64,000 nt of DNA from Hoeflea_A sp963921345 (GCA_963921345.3 OZ001228.1:744001-808000); one strand, 5' to 3'. Positions 25,901-34,435 are shown, counted from the stretch's first letter. Notes: generated from the sequence alone by a model not told the origin. Numbers and translations: made by a program.

Positions 25901-27410
25901 CGTCGAGGATCCGATGGTCCGCGTCCCGCTCCGGCTTGACGAATTCCTCGTCGGTGGGACAGGGAATGTCAGCATCGACCACCGCGTTCCGGAAGAGAAG
26001 AATGCGGTTCTTCAGTTCGTCCATTACCTCGAAAAGGTCGGGCAGGCTTTCTTCCACCAGCCGTTTCGCCAGGGCTTCCTGCGCGGCCTGGCCTTCGGGC
26101 GCCGGAATGACCGGTCCGTAGCGCGTCAGTCCAAACTGCACTTTGATTTCACCGCAGATCAGTTCTCCGATGGCACCGGCGGTCTTTTGAGTTTCGCCGT
26201 CGAGGATCATATTGGGGCCGTAGCCGGCAGCCCCGACCGCGGCGAGCATGGGCTCCACCCCCTCGATGATCTCGAAAGCCTGTTCCGGCGTTATGGGCGA
26301 ATCCGGATTGAGCTTGAAGGCCTCCTCGACCATGTATTGGCCCAATTGCACGTTTCCCAGATTCTCGGCGTAGGACAAGCGACCGGCGGCGCTGACCGTG
26401 AACAGGTCGCCCTCCCAACCGCCGAGGAGCGGCTTGCCTTGCGGCTCGGTATATTCGACCGTGTCCGACCTCATAAAGGCCTGCATTCCGGGGTCGTTGT
26501 TGTATTGAGGATAGTACTTTTTCAGGTCTTCGGCGGTTTCACCGTCAAAAATGTTCGGCTTCCAACCGAAGCTCTCGAAGACGGGGATGAAAACCCGAAC
26601 CCGTTTGGGATCGAGATAGGCGTATTCGTCTTCATCATCCTCCGGCGATTTGCAGATCCGGCGGTCGACAAAAATCGTTTCCAGCTGCGCAATCACCGTC
26701 TTGACCGCGGTGCGCGCCTGATCCAGCGTCTTTTTGGCTGCTTCCAGGCTTTCCTTGGCTTTCAGAATGCCTGGCTTTTCGGGTTTTTTCTGCTGTGACT
26801 GATCGTCGGTGGCGCCCTCGATCTGGAGCGGCTTCGGCAGCAGGGCGTCACGCACCTGGACCTTGATCTGCGCGGTGATGCCGCCACAGTGGAAATAGGC
26901 TTCGACGATGCCCTGCGGCCGCCAGCGGTCCTCTTTCTTGTCGTAGATGAAACTGTCGCCAAGCCGGGTGCCGATGGTGCCGCGGGCGCCCTCGGCCAGT
27001 TCGACCGACGCACGCGGTGAGGTCCATTTCGACCGCCAGTCGTCGCCGAAGGCCTTTTTCAGGTCCGCGTCGAACTCCTTGCCGGCATTTTCCTCGACAT
27101 GCCAGAGCTGGAGCTTTCCCTCGATCTTGGTGATCACGGCGCCGCCGGGCGGCTTCCAGCCGGAATCCCATTCGAGGCCGATATATTCCTTCTTCAGGTC
27201 GACACCGACCGAAATTCCCTGTTTCTTGGGCTTGTTGAAGATCTCTTCGGCCCAGGCGCGCAGCGACAGGCTTTCGATCGGCGGGAGGACCTCGTCGGCG
27301 GCGAGGGTCGGCTGTGCCGCGAGCACGCCCACCACCGCCACGAGCCGCAGGAAACACCCGCGACAGGCTGCGGAGAAACGGCTCCAAATGCTGCTGCCCC
27401 CACGCTGCAT
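22902..27410 (-). CDS. Giant exported alpha/beta hydrolase (lipase-like domain)
   Basis: A 1502-residue protein with an N-terminal signal (about 1-44, FLRLVAVVGVLAAQPTLAADE). The first 600 residues have no family I recognise. A lipase-type hydrolase domain starts at PPAVLVHGTFSTPVKWQ (about 645), with the nucleophile elbow VDVVGHSLGG near residue 740. The following 700 residues include RERIMAVSRSNMVPAH and a C-terminus rich in Pro/Trp. It is far longer than usual lipases. TTG 27428 is an alternative start. The divergent VWA/PPC protein begins 108 bases away, and both are exported, so they probably work together at the cell surface or outside. The substrate could be an ester, lipid or amide. 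Confidence 0.82.
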   Translation of the reverse strand: MQRGGSSIWSRFSAACRGCFLRLVAVVGVLAAQPTLAADEVLPPIESLSLRAWAEEIFNKPKKQGISVGVDLKKEYIGLEWDSGWKPPGGAVITKIEGKLQLWHVEENAGKEFDADLKKAFGDDWRSKWTSPRASVELAEGARGTIGTRLGDSFIYDKKEDRWRPQGIVEAYFHCGGITAQIKVQVRDALLPKPLQIEGATDDQSQQKKPEKPGILKAKESLEAAKKTLDQARTAVKTVIAQLETIFVDRRICKSPEDDEDEYAYLDPKRVRVFIPVFESFGWKPNIFDGETAEDLKKYYPQYNNDPGMQAFMRSDTVEYTEPQGKPLLGGWEGDLFTVSAAGRLSYAENLGNVQLGQYMVEEAFKLNPDSPITPEQAFEIIEGVEPMLAAVGAAGYGPNMILDGETQKTAGAIGELICGEIKVQFGLTRYGPVIPAPEGQAAQEALAKRLVEESLPDLFEVMDELKNRILLFRNAVVDADIPCPTDEEFVKPERDADHRILDANVIFTPGNVPVGSLSIEDLAKLDANRVGAVADGTSLLLLEVEAPEAGSVSFSIVGAATDGALATRDWTYGSDTTSSVTIATVEEDDRHLAYALYVPPAELGGPHGRLAEGVGVRDIQVAVTLPGNSFNIDLMLARPPAVLVHGTFSTPVKWQESSPVLGGLSMVDALAAEGIESFLVDFTKSNGSGRAPSGFVDNAQVVLGPPLSDSGPSKGIRQALDTFRTEHRLAAAKVDVVGHSLGGLLPRVFASPAYEVPGERGYRAAENWDEGDIRRLVTLCSPHFGSDLPGILLELQDLTIAEQTFKDWAVRQTFAAVADYQAGMANNAAANQAPESDALKKIGATDVPSHAVACTMDYEEMTRSLFDDRAREKRNGQYVRDFLLLSSFFGRSPTSLNVFANPLRQLDEDGKLRPTSQLAVPPPAKWFKPEADAEDTNSTAGSGSCTLRPKDATVTMAIDDQERLADILVLIDWQKSQTRWEKAWAASLSYAKWAAGGMRLTAKCTSWKDCLYANMSTISSVGERQLMQLMRAAVFGNTPNDGVVRLESQLGGLEPPHASIIDKVVHGEAPIYGKVQKRVAALLTGPADAFSKNGFPPAGQKPVDLPPGVRDQPARERIMAVSRSNMVPAHAEAISRVAHARNEIVLARPVNADSTPLILAGAGTKSMHVKGKSANWGPHSGYIPVDQAFSKLARTGKPGERLKNSKIYNCEVVKTFTKKNDPDFGKEIARRRPLVLDFDGKKYDVMRVMDTQPLPAHPEVVLWDREAKKFVDWRNRNNSPSVSVSQDNTSPLEVLTPPPDDQGNDLGVYLTADYDLHAIGTRYNRFDDPTAFDKERGFISACQIELVAEINKAVEVQSGYAGGNVVHHGPESQFTASPGNDYPVTIFEPGKLGGWIKTIQEGPPDDPDRHLKAYFLRKNSKTAGWTMPWNPNWNWGEPDWFTGTFKPPQAAKDVPSESDDNDGQTEEKAQCEALPPCESGVAQGDWKVGPNDRPDAIGCWG

Positions 27411-27518
27411 GGCACCAGAATACCACAAATGGACACCGAAATGACAGTCACGCGCTCCCGCCCACGCCGATAGTGTGGTAGTTTGCTGACGCGGCGTCGC
27501 TTGCTTCTGGGGGTGGCC

Positions 27519-30500
27519 ATGGGACGCGATTCAGTCGACGGTCAAGTCAGTGCCCGTTTCGAAACGAACCTTCGCGACCGGATTTTCTTTTCATTGATCG
27601 GGATTCTTGCAGTCGCTGCGATAGCGGGCGGGCTGGCCATGGCTTCGCCGGTTCCGGTCCTCGCTCAGGGCGGTGGCGGTGCGGCGCCGACGGCCGACGA
27701 CATGCGAGCCGAGGCGGTGGCCCTGTCGCGTGAGCTCGGTGCGCTGATGATTGCCGTCGGTGCGGCGACGCCCGAAAGCGTGGCGGAAGCCATGGAACAG
27801 TTGCAGCAGGACCTGCAATCCACCGTTCCGACGGAAGAAGAACTCGACGACCTGCGGGCGATGGCCCGCGGCGTCATCAGGCAGGCCTCGGCCGCGGCGA
27901 AAGGCTCCGGCGACGACGATCGGGCGCAGCGCCTGCTGCAAATCGCGGACGACCTCGCGCGGGCCGAAACCACAGATGCCGCCGGCGCATTGATGCGCCG
28001 GGCCGCCGGCGCGGCAGGCGACGGTTTGCAGGCGGGAGCCGGTGAGGTTGCAGCAGCAACAGGCGGATCCGTTGTGCAGACGGCCCAGGCCGATGCTTTC
28101 ACGCCGGGCAAGCAGGTCGCCCAGGCCGACACGGCGGTTTCCGGCACGCAAACCGCTCAAGCCGGCGCTGCCGCCTCCGGCGACGACGCGGCACAGACGG
28201 ATGCACCTGTTCGGGCGCCGACCAAGCCTGATGCGGTTACCATCGTGTTCGACGCATCCAATTCGATGTGGGGACAGATCGACGAGCGTCCGAAGATCGA
28301 GATCGCCCGCGAGGCGCTGGCCGAATTCGTGTCGCAGTGGTCGGGGGAGGCGGATCTCGGCCTGTTGGCCTTCGGGCACCGTCGCGAAAGCGATTGCGGC
28401 GACATCGAAACCCTGCGGCCGCCGGGGCCGTCCGATCCGCTGAAATTCGTGCTTGCGGTCGGCGGCATCAGCCCCAAGGGCAAGAGCCCGATTACCGCCG
28501 CCGTTCGGCAAGCGGCGGAGGAATTGCGGTCGACCGAGCGCCCGGCCACTGTCGTGCTGTTCAGCGACGGCGTCGAAACCTTTGGCGGTGACCCCTGTGC
28601 GCTGGCCGGCGAACTGGAACAGGCCGGCGTGGGTTTCACCGCTCACGTCATCGGCTTCGGGGTCGAGGAAGACGACGCGCAACTGGCCTGTCTCGCCGAA
28701 GCCACGGGAGGTCTGTACCTGGCGGCCAGCAACACGGCTGAACTCTCGCGTGCGCTGTCGACGGTCCGAACCGTCGCGACCCAACCCGAAAACGCCCATG
28801 CGATCGTTTTCGAGGCGGTGGCGGCCGATACAGGCGAAATGCTGCGTACCGGCGTGGTTTGGCGGGTGATCTCGCTCGAGACCGAGGAAGCGGCGCCGAT
28901 TACCGCCGGTGTTGCCCGTCCGTCACTGCCGCTCGATCCCGGCCGGTATTTTGTCGAAGCCAGCGTCGGTGACGTGAAGGGGCGCACCGAGATTACGGTC
29001 GAAGCCGGCAAATCAGAGACTGTGCGCGTGACATTGGCGCTGGACCGCGCGGCGCCCGCGGTCGGCGGCATCGGTCCCATTCTGGAGGCGGAAGGCAACG
29101 ACACATTCGGCATGGCCAATGCGACACAGGTCGACGGCGTCGACACGGATACCACGGCCGACGGCAGCAGCTACGGCAAGGCCGTCGAGGTGTCGGCTTC
29201 CGGACGCCTCGGCGCCACGGTCGATCAGGACCGTTCGATCTGGCGACGCCTGTCGGTGTCCGACCAGGGGGAACTGACCATGACCCTGGCGGAAACGCCC
29301 GCGGGTTCGGCGGTTTCGGCCCGTGTGTGGAGCGCCGAAAAGGGCACCCTGTCGGGTTGGCTTGCCTTCACCACCGGCAGCGAGGTCTTCGATCTTCCGG
29401 CTGCCGGCGAGTACATACTCGAACTGCATTCGGCCAAGGCCGGCGGAGACCTGTCGCTCGACATGGCCTTTGCGGCAACCGGCGACGGGTTCGAGCCGAA
29501 CGACAGTTTCGGCCGGCGGGCGGTCATGCCGCTGGACGAGCCTTTCGGTATCGCGCTTTTGCCGAAGGGTGACGTGGACTGGTTCGAGATCACGGTTGAG
29601 GATCAGGGCCGTCTGAGCATCGGCCAGCCGGAGGCTTCGGGGGTCATCGATCTGGCGCTGCGCCTCTGGAACGCCGACAAGGGCACGTTGACCGGTTGGC
29701 TGCCGCTGAAACAGGGCGCCGATGCGGCGTTCGATCTGCCGAGCTCCGGTACCTATGTGCTCGAAATCCGCGATGGCAACAACGATGCCCGCTCGCCCGC
29801 GCTGATCCGACTCGTGCCGGAGTTCGTGCCGACGGGCGACAGCCATGAGCCGAACGGTTCTTTCGGCACCGCCGCCGCCGCCGCCATGGACACCCGGGTC
29901 ACGGCGACGATATTCCCGAAGGGCGACAGCGACTGGTATCGGCTTCGCGCGGCCGACCAGGGAGCGCTGCAGATCGGCCTGACCGCGCCGGAGGAAATTC
30001 AGCCCGTCGTTCGCCTGTGGAACAACGAGAAGGGCACGCTGACGGGATTCGATCCGTTCGAAGACGGAACCGCGCTGTTCGATCTCAAGGCGCCCGGCGA
30101 CTACCTTCTCGAAGTGCGCGACAAGGACAATGCCGGTTTCGGCACAGCGTCCTACAGCCTCGATCTGGCGTTCAGCCCGACCGGCGACACGGCCGAACCG
30201 AACGACCGTTTCGAAACCGCCGCCCGTTTCGAGCCCGGCAAGCCGATCAGCGGTGCGTTTTTGCCCCGCGGCGATGCCGACTGGTACCGGTTTTCCATCG
30301 GCGAACGCGGCTCTCTGGTCCTGAAGGCGGATGAGGTCCCGGAGGGCCTGGAACCGTCCGTGCGGCTGTGGAACGCGGAAAAATCCACGGTCACGGGGTT
30401 TCTTCCGGTCGGGGCTGAACCGCTGGCGCTGGACCTCGGCCCGGTCGGGGACTACTGGCTCGAATTTCGCGAAAAGGACGATGATGGCCGCTCGCCGGAT

Positions 30501-30872
30501 TCCTTCGTGATCGCCACCGAATTCGTCTCGGCGGTCTCCGTCGCCGACGAAAGGGACAACGGCGTGCTCACCGGCACGGTGTTTCCGGTCGGCGACGCCG
30601 ACTGGTTCTCGCTGACCGCTGCAACCGCCGGGCTGGTGACGTTCACGCCGTTGGAACTGCCGGCGGGCCTCGACCCTGCGGTGCGCGTCTGGAGCGCGGA
30701 GAAAGGCACCCTGTCCGGGTGGCTGCCGCTGCTCGTCAACGGCAATCCCGCGCCGGCCGAATTCGAGTTGAAGAACGCCGGCGTGTTTCGCATCGAATTG
30801 CGCGACGGCTCCAACGACGCCCGTTCGACGGAGCGCTACCGGATCGAGGTGAATTGGCCCGGGAAGCCGTGA
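27519..30872 (+). CDS. Exported VWA-domain protein with five PPC-like repeats
   Basis: A 1117-residue protein: one hydrophobic signal/anchor helix (about 24-48), a helical region (about 55-220), a von Willebrand A domain with MIDAS motif DASNS (Asp245) and FSDGVETFGG, then a beta domain and five repeats of 107-117 residues to the end. Each repeat carries a D-W-F/Y strand and a sequence like R(V/L)W(S/N)AEKGTLTGW at 29322, 29661, 30012, 30362 and 30684. The repeats resemble bacterial pre-peptidase C-terminal (PPC) domains, but no protease is attached. TTG 27483 is an alternative start. The metal-dependent VWA domain suggests a protein-protein adhesion role. Confidence 0.85.
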   Translation: MGRDSVDGQVSARFETNLRDRIFFSLIGILAVAAIAGGLAMASPVPVLAQGGGGAAPTADDMRAEAVALSRELGALMIAVGAATPESVAEAMEQLQQDLQSTVPTEEELDDLRAMARGVIRQASAAAKGSGDDDRAQRLLQIADDLARAETTDAAGALMRRAAGAAGDGLQAGAGEVAAATGGSVVQTAQADAFTPGKQVAQADTAVSGTQTAQAGAAASGDDAAQTDAPVRAPTKPDAVTIVFDASNSMWGQIDERPKIEIAREALAEFVSQWSGEADLGLLAFGHRRESDCGDIETLRPPGPSDPLKFVLAVGGISPKGKSPITAAVRQAAEELRSTERPATVVLFSDGVETFGGDPCALAGELEQAGVGFTAHVIGFGVEEDDAQLACLAEATGGLYLAASNTAELSRALSTVRTVATQPENAHAIVFEAVAADTGEMLRTGVVWRVISLETEEAAPITAGVARPSLPLDPGRYFVEASVGDVKGRTEITVEAGKSETVRVTLALDRAAPAVGGIGPILEAEGNDTFGMANATQVDGVDTDTTADGSSYGKAVEVSASGRLGATVDQDRSIWRRLSVSDQGELTMTLAETPAGSAVSARVWSAEKGTLSGWLAFTTGSEVFDLPAAGEYILELHSAKAGGDLSLDMAFAATGDGFEPNDSFGRRAVMPLDEPFGIALLPKGDVDWFEITVEDQGRLSIGQPEASGVIDLALRLWNADKGTLTGWLPLKQGADAAFDLPSSGTYVLEIRDGNNDARSPALIRLVPEFVPTGDSHEPNGSFGTAAAAAMDTRVTATIFPKGDSDWYRLRAADQGALQIGLTAPEEIQPVVRLWNNEKGTLTGFDPFEDGTALFDLKAPGDYLLEVRDKDNAGFGTASYSLDLAFSPTGDTAEPNDRFETAARFEPGKPISGAFLPRGDADWYRFSIGERGSLVLKADEVPEGLEPSVRLWNAEKSTVTGFLPVGAEPLALDLGPVGDYWLEFREKDDDGRSPDSFVIATEFVSAVSVADERDNGVLTGTVFPVGDADWFSLTAATAGLVTFTPLELPAGLDPAVRVWSAEKGTLSGWLPLLVNGNPAPAEFELKNAGVFRIELRDGSNDARSTERYRIEVNWPGKP

Positions 30873-30899
30873 CGGCCGAAGTCCAGACTTAGAAACGGT

Positions 30900-31766
30900 C
30901 TAGTCGCAGATATCGGGCACGAAGGTCTGGTCGGTGATCGGCGGGCGGACGTAGCCGCGGCCTTCCTGGCGCGGCGGCAGGTCGATTTTAGGCGGCGTCA
31001 GGTCTTCATAGGGGATCAGCGAAAGCAGATGGCTGATGCAGTTCAGCCGCGCCCGCTTTTTGACGTCGGCCTCGACGACATACCAGGGCGCCTGCTTGAT
31101 GTCGGTGTGGGCGAACATCTCGTCCTTGGCCATGGAATACTGGACCCAGCGCTGGCGCGATTCGACGTCCATCGGCGACAGTTTCCAGCGCTTGGTCGGC
31201 TCGTGAATGCGGGCCTGGAAGCGCCGCTCCTGCTCCTCGTCGCTCACCGAGAACCAGTATTTGATCAGGATCAGGCCGGAACGCACCAGCATGCGCTCGA
31301 ACTCCGGGCAGGAGCGCGTGAATTCCCGGTATTCGGCGTCGTTGCAGAAGCCCATGACCCGCTCCACGCCGGCGCGGTTGTACCAGGAGCGGTCGAACAG
31401 CACCATTTCACCTGATGTCGGCAGATGCTCGACATAGCGTTGGAAGTACCATTGGTTCTTCTCCCGCTCGGTCGGCGTTCCGAGGGCCACGACCCTGCAG
31501 ACCCGGGGGTTGAGGCTTTCGGTAATACGCTTGATGACACCGCCCTTGCCGGCGGCGTCGCGACCCTCGAAGATCACCACGACCTTCAGGCCCTTCTGCC
31601 TGATCCATTCCTGAAGCTTGACGAGCTCGACCTGCAACTCGGCGAGCTTGGCCTCGTATTTCCTGGTGCTGAGCTTCTTTTGCGGCGGACGGGCCGCGGT
31701 CGCACCGTTGGCCGCTGGGCCATCGGCTTGTGGCTTGATGCCGGCATTGTCGAGATCGGCTCCCAA
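30900..31766 (-). CDS. ppk2: Polyphosphate kinase 2 (second paralogue)
   Basis: A 288-residue PPK2 with Walker A FEGRDAAGKGG (about 65-75), the segment SLNPRVCRVVALGTPTEREKNQWYFQRYV, the LFDRSWYNRAGVERVM motif and KKRARLNCISHLL near the C-terminus. It lacks the acidic N-terminal extension of the copy at 5886-6809 and has a short Ala/Pro-rich leader instead. Two PPK2 enzymes in one genome often split the work of nucleotide phosphorylation. It is convergent with the VWA gene, 27 bases between stops. Confidence 0.95.
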   Translation of the reverse strand: MGADLDNAGIKPQADGPAANGATAARPPQKKLSTRKYEAKLAELQVELVKLQEWIRQKGLKVVVIFEGRDAAGKGGVIKRITESLNPRVCRVVALGTPTEREKNQWYFQRYVEHLPTSGEMVLFDRSWYNRAGVERVMGFCNDAEYREFTRSCPEFERMLVRSGLILIKYWFSVSDEEQERRFQARIHEPTKRWKLSPMDVESRQRWVQYSMAKDEMFAHTDIKQAPWYVVEADVKKRARLNCISHLLSLIPYEDLTPPKIDLPPRQEGRGYVRPPITDQTFVPDICD

Positions 31767-31879
31767 GAATTCAGTCTCCCAAAGCGGCGGGGCGTCTGGC
31801 GTTCGGTGCGATGGGGCGACTATATCGGCTAACCTAGGCGTGTGATAGTCTCGCGGCAGAGCCGAACTGGAGAGTTTCG

Positions 31880-32218
31880 ATGGCGGTGGAAGGCATTTGG
31901 ACCGGCGAAATCTACAGCGTGTTCGGCTGGGAAAGCAGCGGCGTCTTCGTGCTCGAGGGCGGTCGCGTGATCGGCGGCGACCACCGCCAGTACACGATGG
32001 GAAGCTATTCGCTTTCCGGTGACCGCTTCAAGGCCGAGCTGACGGTCCACTATTACGGGCCGCCGCGCACCGTCTACGGCGACACCGCGGAACAGTTCAC
32101 GACGATCATCGACGGGACTTTGAAGAACGGCACCATCGAAGGCATGATCGGCCGGCCGGACAGGCCGGAGTACGATTTGCAGGTGCGCCTGACCAGGCGC
32201 ATGGATCTGCCGGCCTGA
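31880..32218 (+). CDS. GrlR-like small protein
   Basis: A 112-residue protein that resembles the GrlR family in layout: a short beta-barrel opening with EGIWTGEIYSVFG, then GVFVLEGGRVIGGDHRQYTMGSYSLSGDRF and an ending of NGTIEGMIGRP. GrlR itself represses an enteropathogenic E. coli type III secretion activator; distant relatives occur widely in bacteria without such systems. No T3SS genes are seen here. GGAGAG precedes the start. It sits alone between the second PPK2 and the convergent MFS gene, so its role is open. Confidence 0.7.
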   Translation: MAVEGIWTGEIYSVFGWESSGVFVLEGGRVIGGDHRQYTMGSYSLSGDRFKAELTVHYYGPPRTVYGDTAEQFTTIIDGTLKNGTIEGMIGRPDRPEYDLQVRLTRRMDLPA

Positions 32219-32225
32219 GAGCCGC

Positions 32226-33635
32226 TCACGCCCGCACCGTCACGAACCGCACCATGGCGGCAAGCGCGATCAGCGCGATGGGCAGAACGCCGACGAACAG
32301 GGTTCGCGCCACGAGGCCGAGCTGCTCCGGCGATGCCGCATCGGCAAAGCCGACCGAATTGGCGAGGATGCCGCTGACCGAGGCGCCGAGGGCGAAGCCG
32401 AGCCGGCTTACGGTGGGCAGACTGCCCGACAGGCGCTCGATATCGTCCGCCGGCGTCAGGCTGCGGGAGCGGCGGATGATGAAGGTCCACGCGGTGCCGT
32501 AACCGATCCCCTCCATCGTGGCGAACACGGCGATCAACCAGACGGGGCCGTTGGACATGGAGTAGACCAGCCCGACCAGGCTGGCGACCACCAGCGACAT
32601 GCCGACTGCGATAAAATAGGGGTCGTGCCGCTCGGGCGCGCCCGACACCACGATAGCGGCGAAAGTCCAGCCGAGAGCGATGCCGGCAACGACATATCCC
32701 GCCGCCAGCGCCGAGGTGCCGTGCAGCGACGTCATCAGCAGCGGACCGTAGGTGGTCAGGCCCATGGTGGCGATGTTCATGGTCAGCACCATGAGCAGGG
32801 CGGCGCCCAGCGGCGTGCGCGGGTCGAACGGCCGTTTGGGCAGCAAACGGTTGGCCGGATTGCGGGCGTCGATCCACAGGAAGGCAGCGAGAAAGGCAAA
32901 TCCGGCGGCCAGAAAAGCCGGCGTGCCGGTGGCGGTCACCTCGATGCCGCTATAGGCGACGAAAACAACACCCGTCGACAGGATCAGGAGCCGCAGCAAG
33001 GGCGGACTGCCATTGCCGTTGCCCGTATCCGGCCGCTCTGCGACACGGATTCCGAGGAACACGAACGCTGCCAGCAGCAACGCCTGGGCGCCGAAGAACA
33101 CGAAGCCCATACGCCAGGTCGAATAGGTGACGAAGGCGCCTCCGATCAGCGGACCGAGAAAAGCGGAGGCGCCCCACAGCGCCGAAATCGCCGCCATGAC
33201 GCGCGCCGTCAGGCGCCCCGGAAACAGCGTGGCCGTGGCGATGAAGCTCATCGCCGTCAGGCCGCCGCCGCCCAGTCCCTGCAGCAGCCGGCCCACCAGG
33301 AGTATTCCCATGGTGGGTGCGAAGGCGCTGATAAGGCAGCCGGTCGCGAAGGTCAGGGCCGCAACGGCCATCGGCCGGCGGACGCCGGCTTTCAAAGCCA
33401 CGAGACCGCTGGCAGCGCCGGCGATGATGGAGCCGACCTCGTAGAGTGCCGACGTCCAGGCGACCAGAGCCTTGCCGCCGATCTCGGCAACCACCGACGG
33501 CAGCATCGTGGCGACGATCAGACTGTCGGCGGCGTGAAGCCAGACGCCGAGGCACACCAGGAGCAGCCGCGAGGCGTAGGTCCGGTTGAGGATCTCGCTC
33601 CAGCCGACGGGTGCGTCTTCGACATTGACCTTCAT
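32226..33635 (-). CDS. MFS efflux transporter
   Basis: A 469-residue major facilitator protein with about 14 hydrophobic helices, starting TYASRLLLVCLGVWLHAADSLIVATMLPSV as in drug:H+ antiporters. GRLLQGLGGGGLTAMSF is the motif-C-like segment. It is divergent from a cysteine-cluster regulator across 64 bases that hold an inverted repeat, so it is probably the regulator's target. Substrate unknown. Confidence 0.92.
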   Translation of the reverse strand: MKVNVEDAPVGWSEILNRTYASRLLLVCLGVWLHAADSLIVATMLPSVVAEIGGKALVAWTSALYEVGSIIAGAASGLVALKAGVRRPMAVAALTFATGCLISAFAPTMGILLVGRLLQGLGGGGLTAMSFIATATLFPGRLTARVMAAISALWGASAFLGPLIGGAFVTYSTWRMGFVFFGAQALLLAAFVFLGIRVAERPDTGNGNGSPPLLRLLILSTGVVFVAYSGIEVTATGTPAFLAAGFAFLAAFLWIDARNPANRLLPKRPFDPRTPLGAALLMVLTMNIATMGLTTYGPLLMTSLHGTSALAAGYVVAGIALGWTFAAIVVSGAPERHDPYFIAVGMSLVVASLVGLVYSMSNGPVWLIAVFATMEGIGYGTAWTFIIRRSRSLTPADDIERLSGSLPTVSRLGFALGASVSGILANSVGFADAASPEQLGLVARTLFVGVLPIALIALAAMVRFVTVRA

Positions 33636-33652
33636 GATGACGAGCCTTAAAA

Positions 33653-33683
33653 TAAGTTAGAACTTAAAAAAAGCACAAACTTA
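33653..33683. promoter_or_regulatory. Inverted repeat TAAGTT-AG-AACTTA plus extra half-site
   Basis: In the AT-rich 64-bp gap between the divergent MFS and regulator genes, TAAGTT and AACTTA form a perfect 6-bp inverted repeat (33653-33666). A further AACTTA lies at 33678-33683, 17 bases on. The position in front of both genes fits an operator for the regulator at 33700, probably autoregulated. Confidence 0.55.
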
Positions 33684-33699
33684 TAAAAAAGGCAATGGC

Positions 33700-34332
33700 G
33701 TGGCCGCGACATCCGAGGAAAAACTTCTCTACCTGCTGAAAAGCAAAGGGCCCCAAACCGCAATGGATGCCGGCGGCGCGCTGGGCATCACGACGCCGGG
33801 CGCCCAACAGCAATTGGCACGGCTGGCCGCCAACGGGCTGGTCGCGGCCGAGGACCGAAAGCAGTCCCGCGGCCGGCCGAAACGCTACTGGGCGCTAACC
33901 GACAAGGGGCATGCGCGGTTTCCCGATCGCCATGCCGACCTGACCCTCGAACTCATCAATGCGACCCGTTCGGTCTTCGGCGCCGAGGGGCTCGACCGGC
34001 TGATCGATCACCGCGAGCGGCAGACGCATGGCCGTTACCGGGCCGAACTGGAGGGCCTGACGTCGCTGGAAGAGAAGCTTGCCCGCCTCGCCGAGCTGCG
34101 ATCGCGCGAAGGCTACATGGCTGAGTGGCAGCCGGACGGGCAGGGACGGTACATCCTGGTCGAGAACCACTGTCCGGTCTGTGCCGCAGCGGCGCTCTGC
34201 CAGGGGCTTTGCCGCTCGGAATTGCAGATCTTCCGGTCTCTGCTGGGGCCGCAGGCCACGGTCGAGCGTACCGATCACGTTCTCGCCGGGGCCCGGCGCT
34301 GCGCCTATCGGGTCTCGCCCGTTGCCCCTTGA
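33700..34332 (+). CDS. Winged-helix regulator with C-terminal cysteine cluster (SufR/DeoR-like)
   Basis: A 210-residue DNA-binding protein. The N-terminal winged helix (about 5-75) contains TAMDAGGALGITTPGAQQQLARLAANGLV and SRGRPKRYWALTDKG. The C-terminal part has ENHCPVCAAAALCQGLCRSEL, four cysteines spaced as in SufR-type Fe-S or metal-sensing regulators. The start is GTG with AAGG seven bases upstream; the nearby ATG at 33695 is out of frame. It likely represses the divergent MFS gene and responds to redox, iron or a metal. Confidence 0.88.
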   Translation: MAATSEEKLLYLLKSKGPQTAMDAGGALGITTPGAQQQLARLAANGLVAAEDRKQSRGRPKRYWALTDKGHARFPDRHADLTLELINATRSVFGAEGLDRLIDHRERQTHGRYRAELEGLTSLEEKLARLAELRSREGYMAEWQPDGQGRYILVENHCPVCAAAALCQGLCRSELQIFRSLLGPQATVERTDHVLAGARRCAYRVSPVAP

Positions 34333-34415
34333 ATCGGCGGTGGATCCGCAGATACCGTTATCGAACCGAAGTCGGCCCCGCTAAAATTCTAAGCAAAGTC
34401 TTTACCCGGATGTGG

Positions 34416-34435
34416 CAGTTGTTTGGGTACAACTG
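34416..34435 (+). promoter_or_regulatory. Perfect 7-bp inverted repeat overlapping a ribosome site
   Basis: CAGTTGT-N6-ACAACTG is a perfect inverted repeat ending 13 bases before the ATG of the fused MFS/spermidine synthase gene. Its right arm adjoins GGTGA, the only ribosome-site candidate. It could be a repressor operator or an RNA hairpin that limits translation. Confidence 0.45.

Noticed and set aside
23652..26798. 1048-codon plus-strand open frame
   Set aside because: It is exactly antisense to the giant hydrolase, is rich in Arg/Gly/His without domains, and has no ribosome site; a GC-driven shadow.
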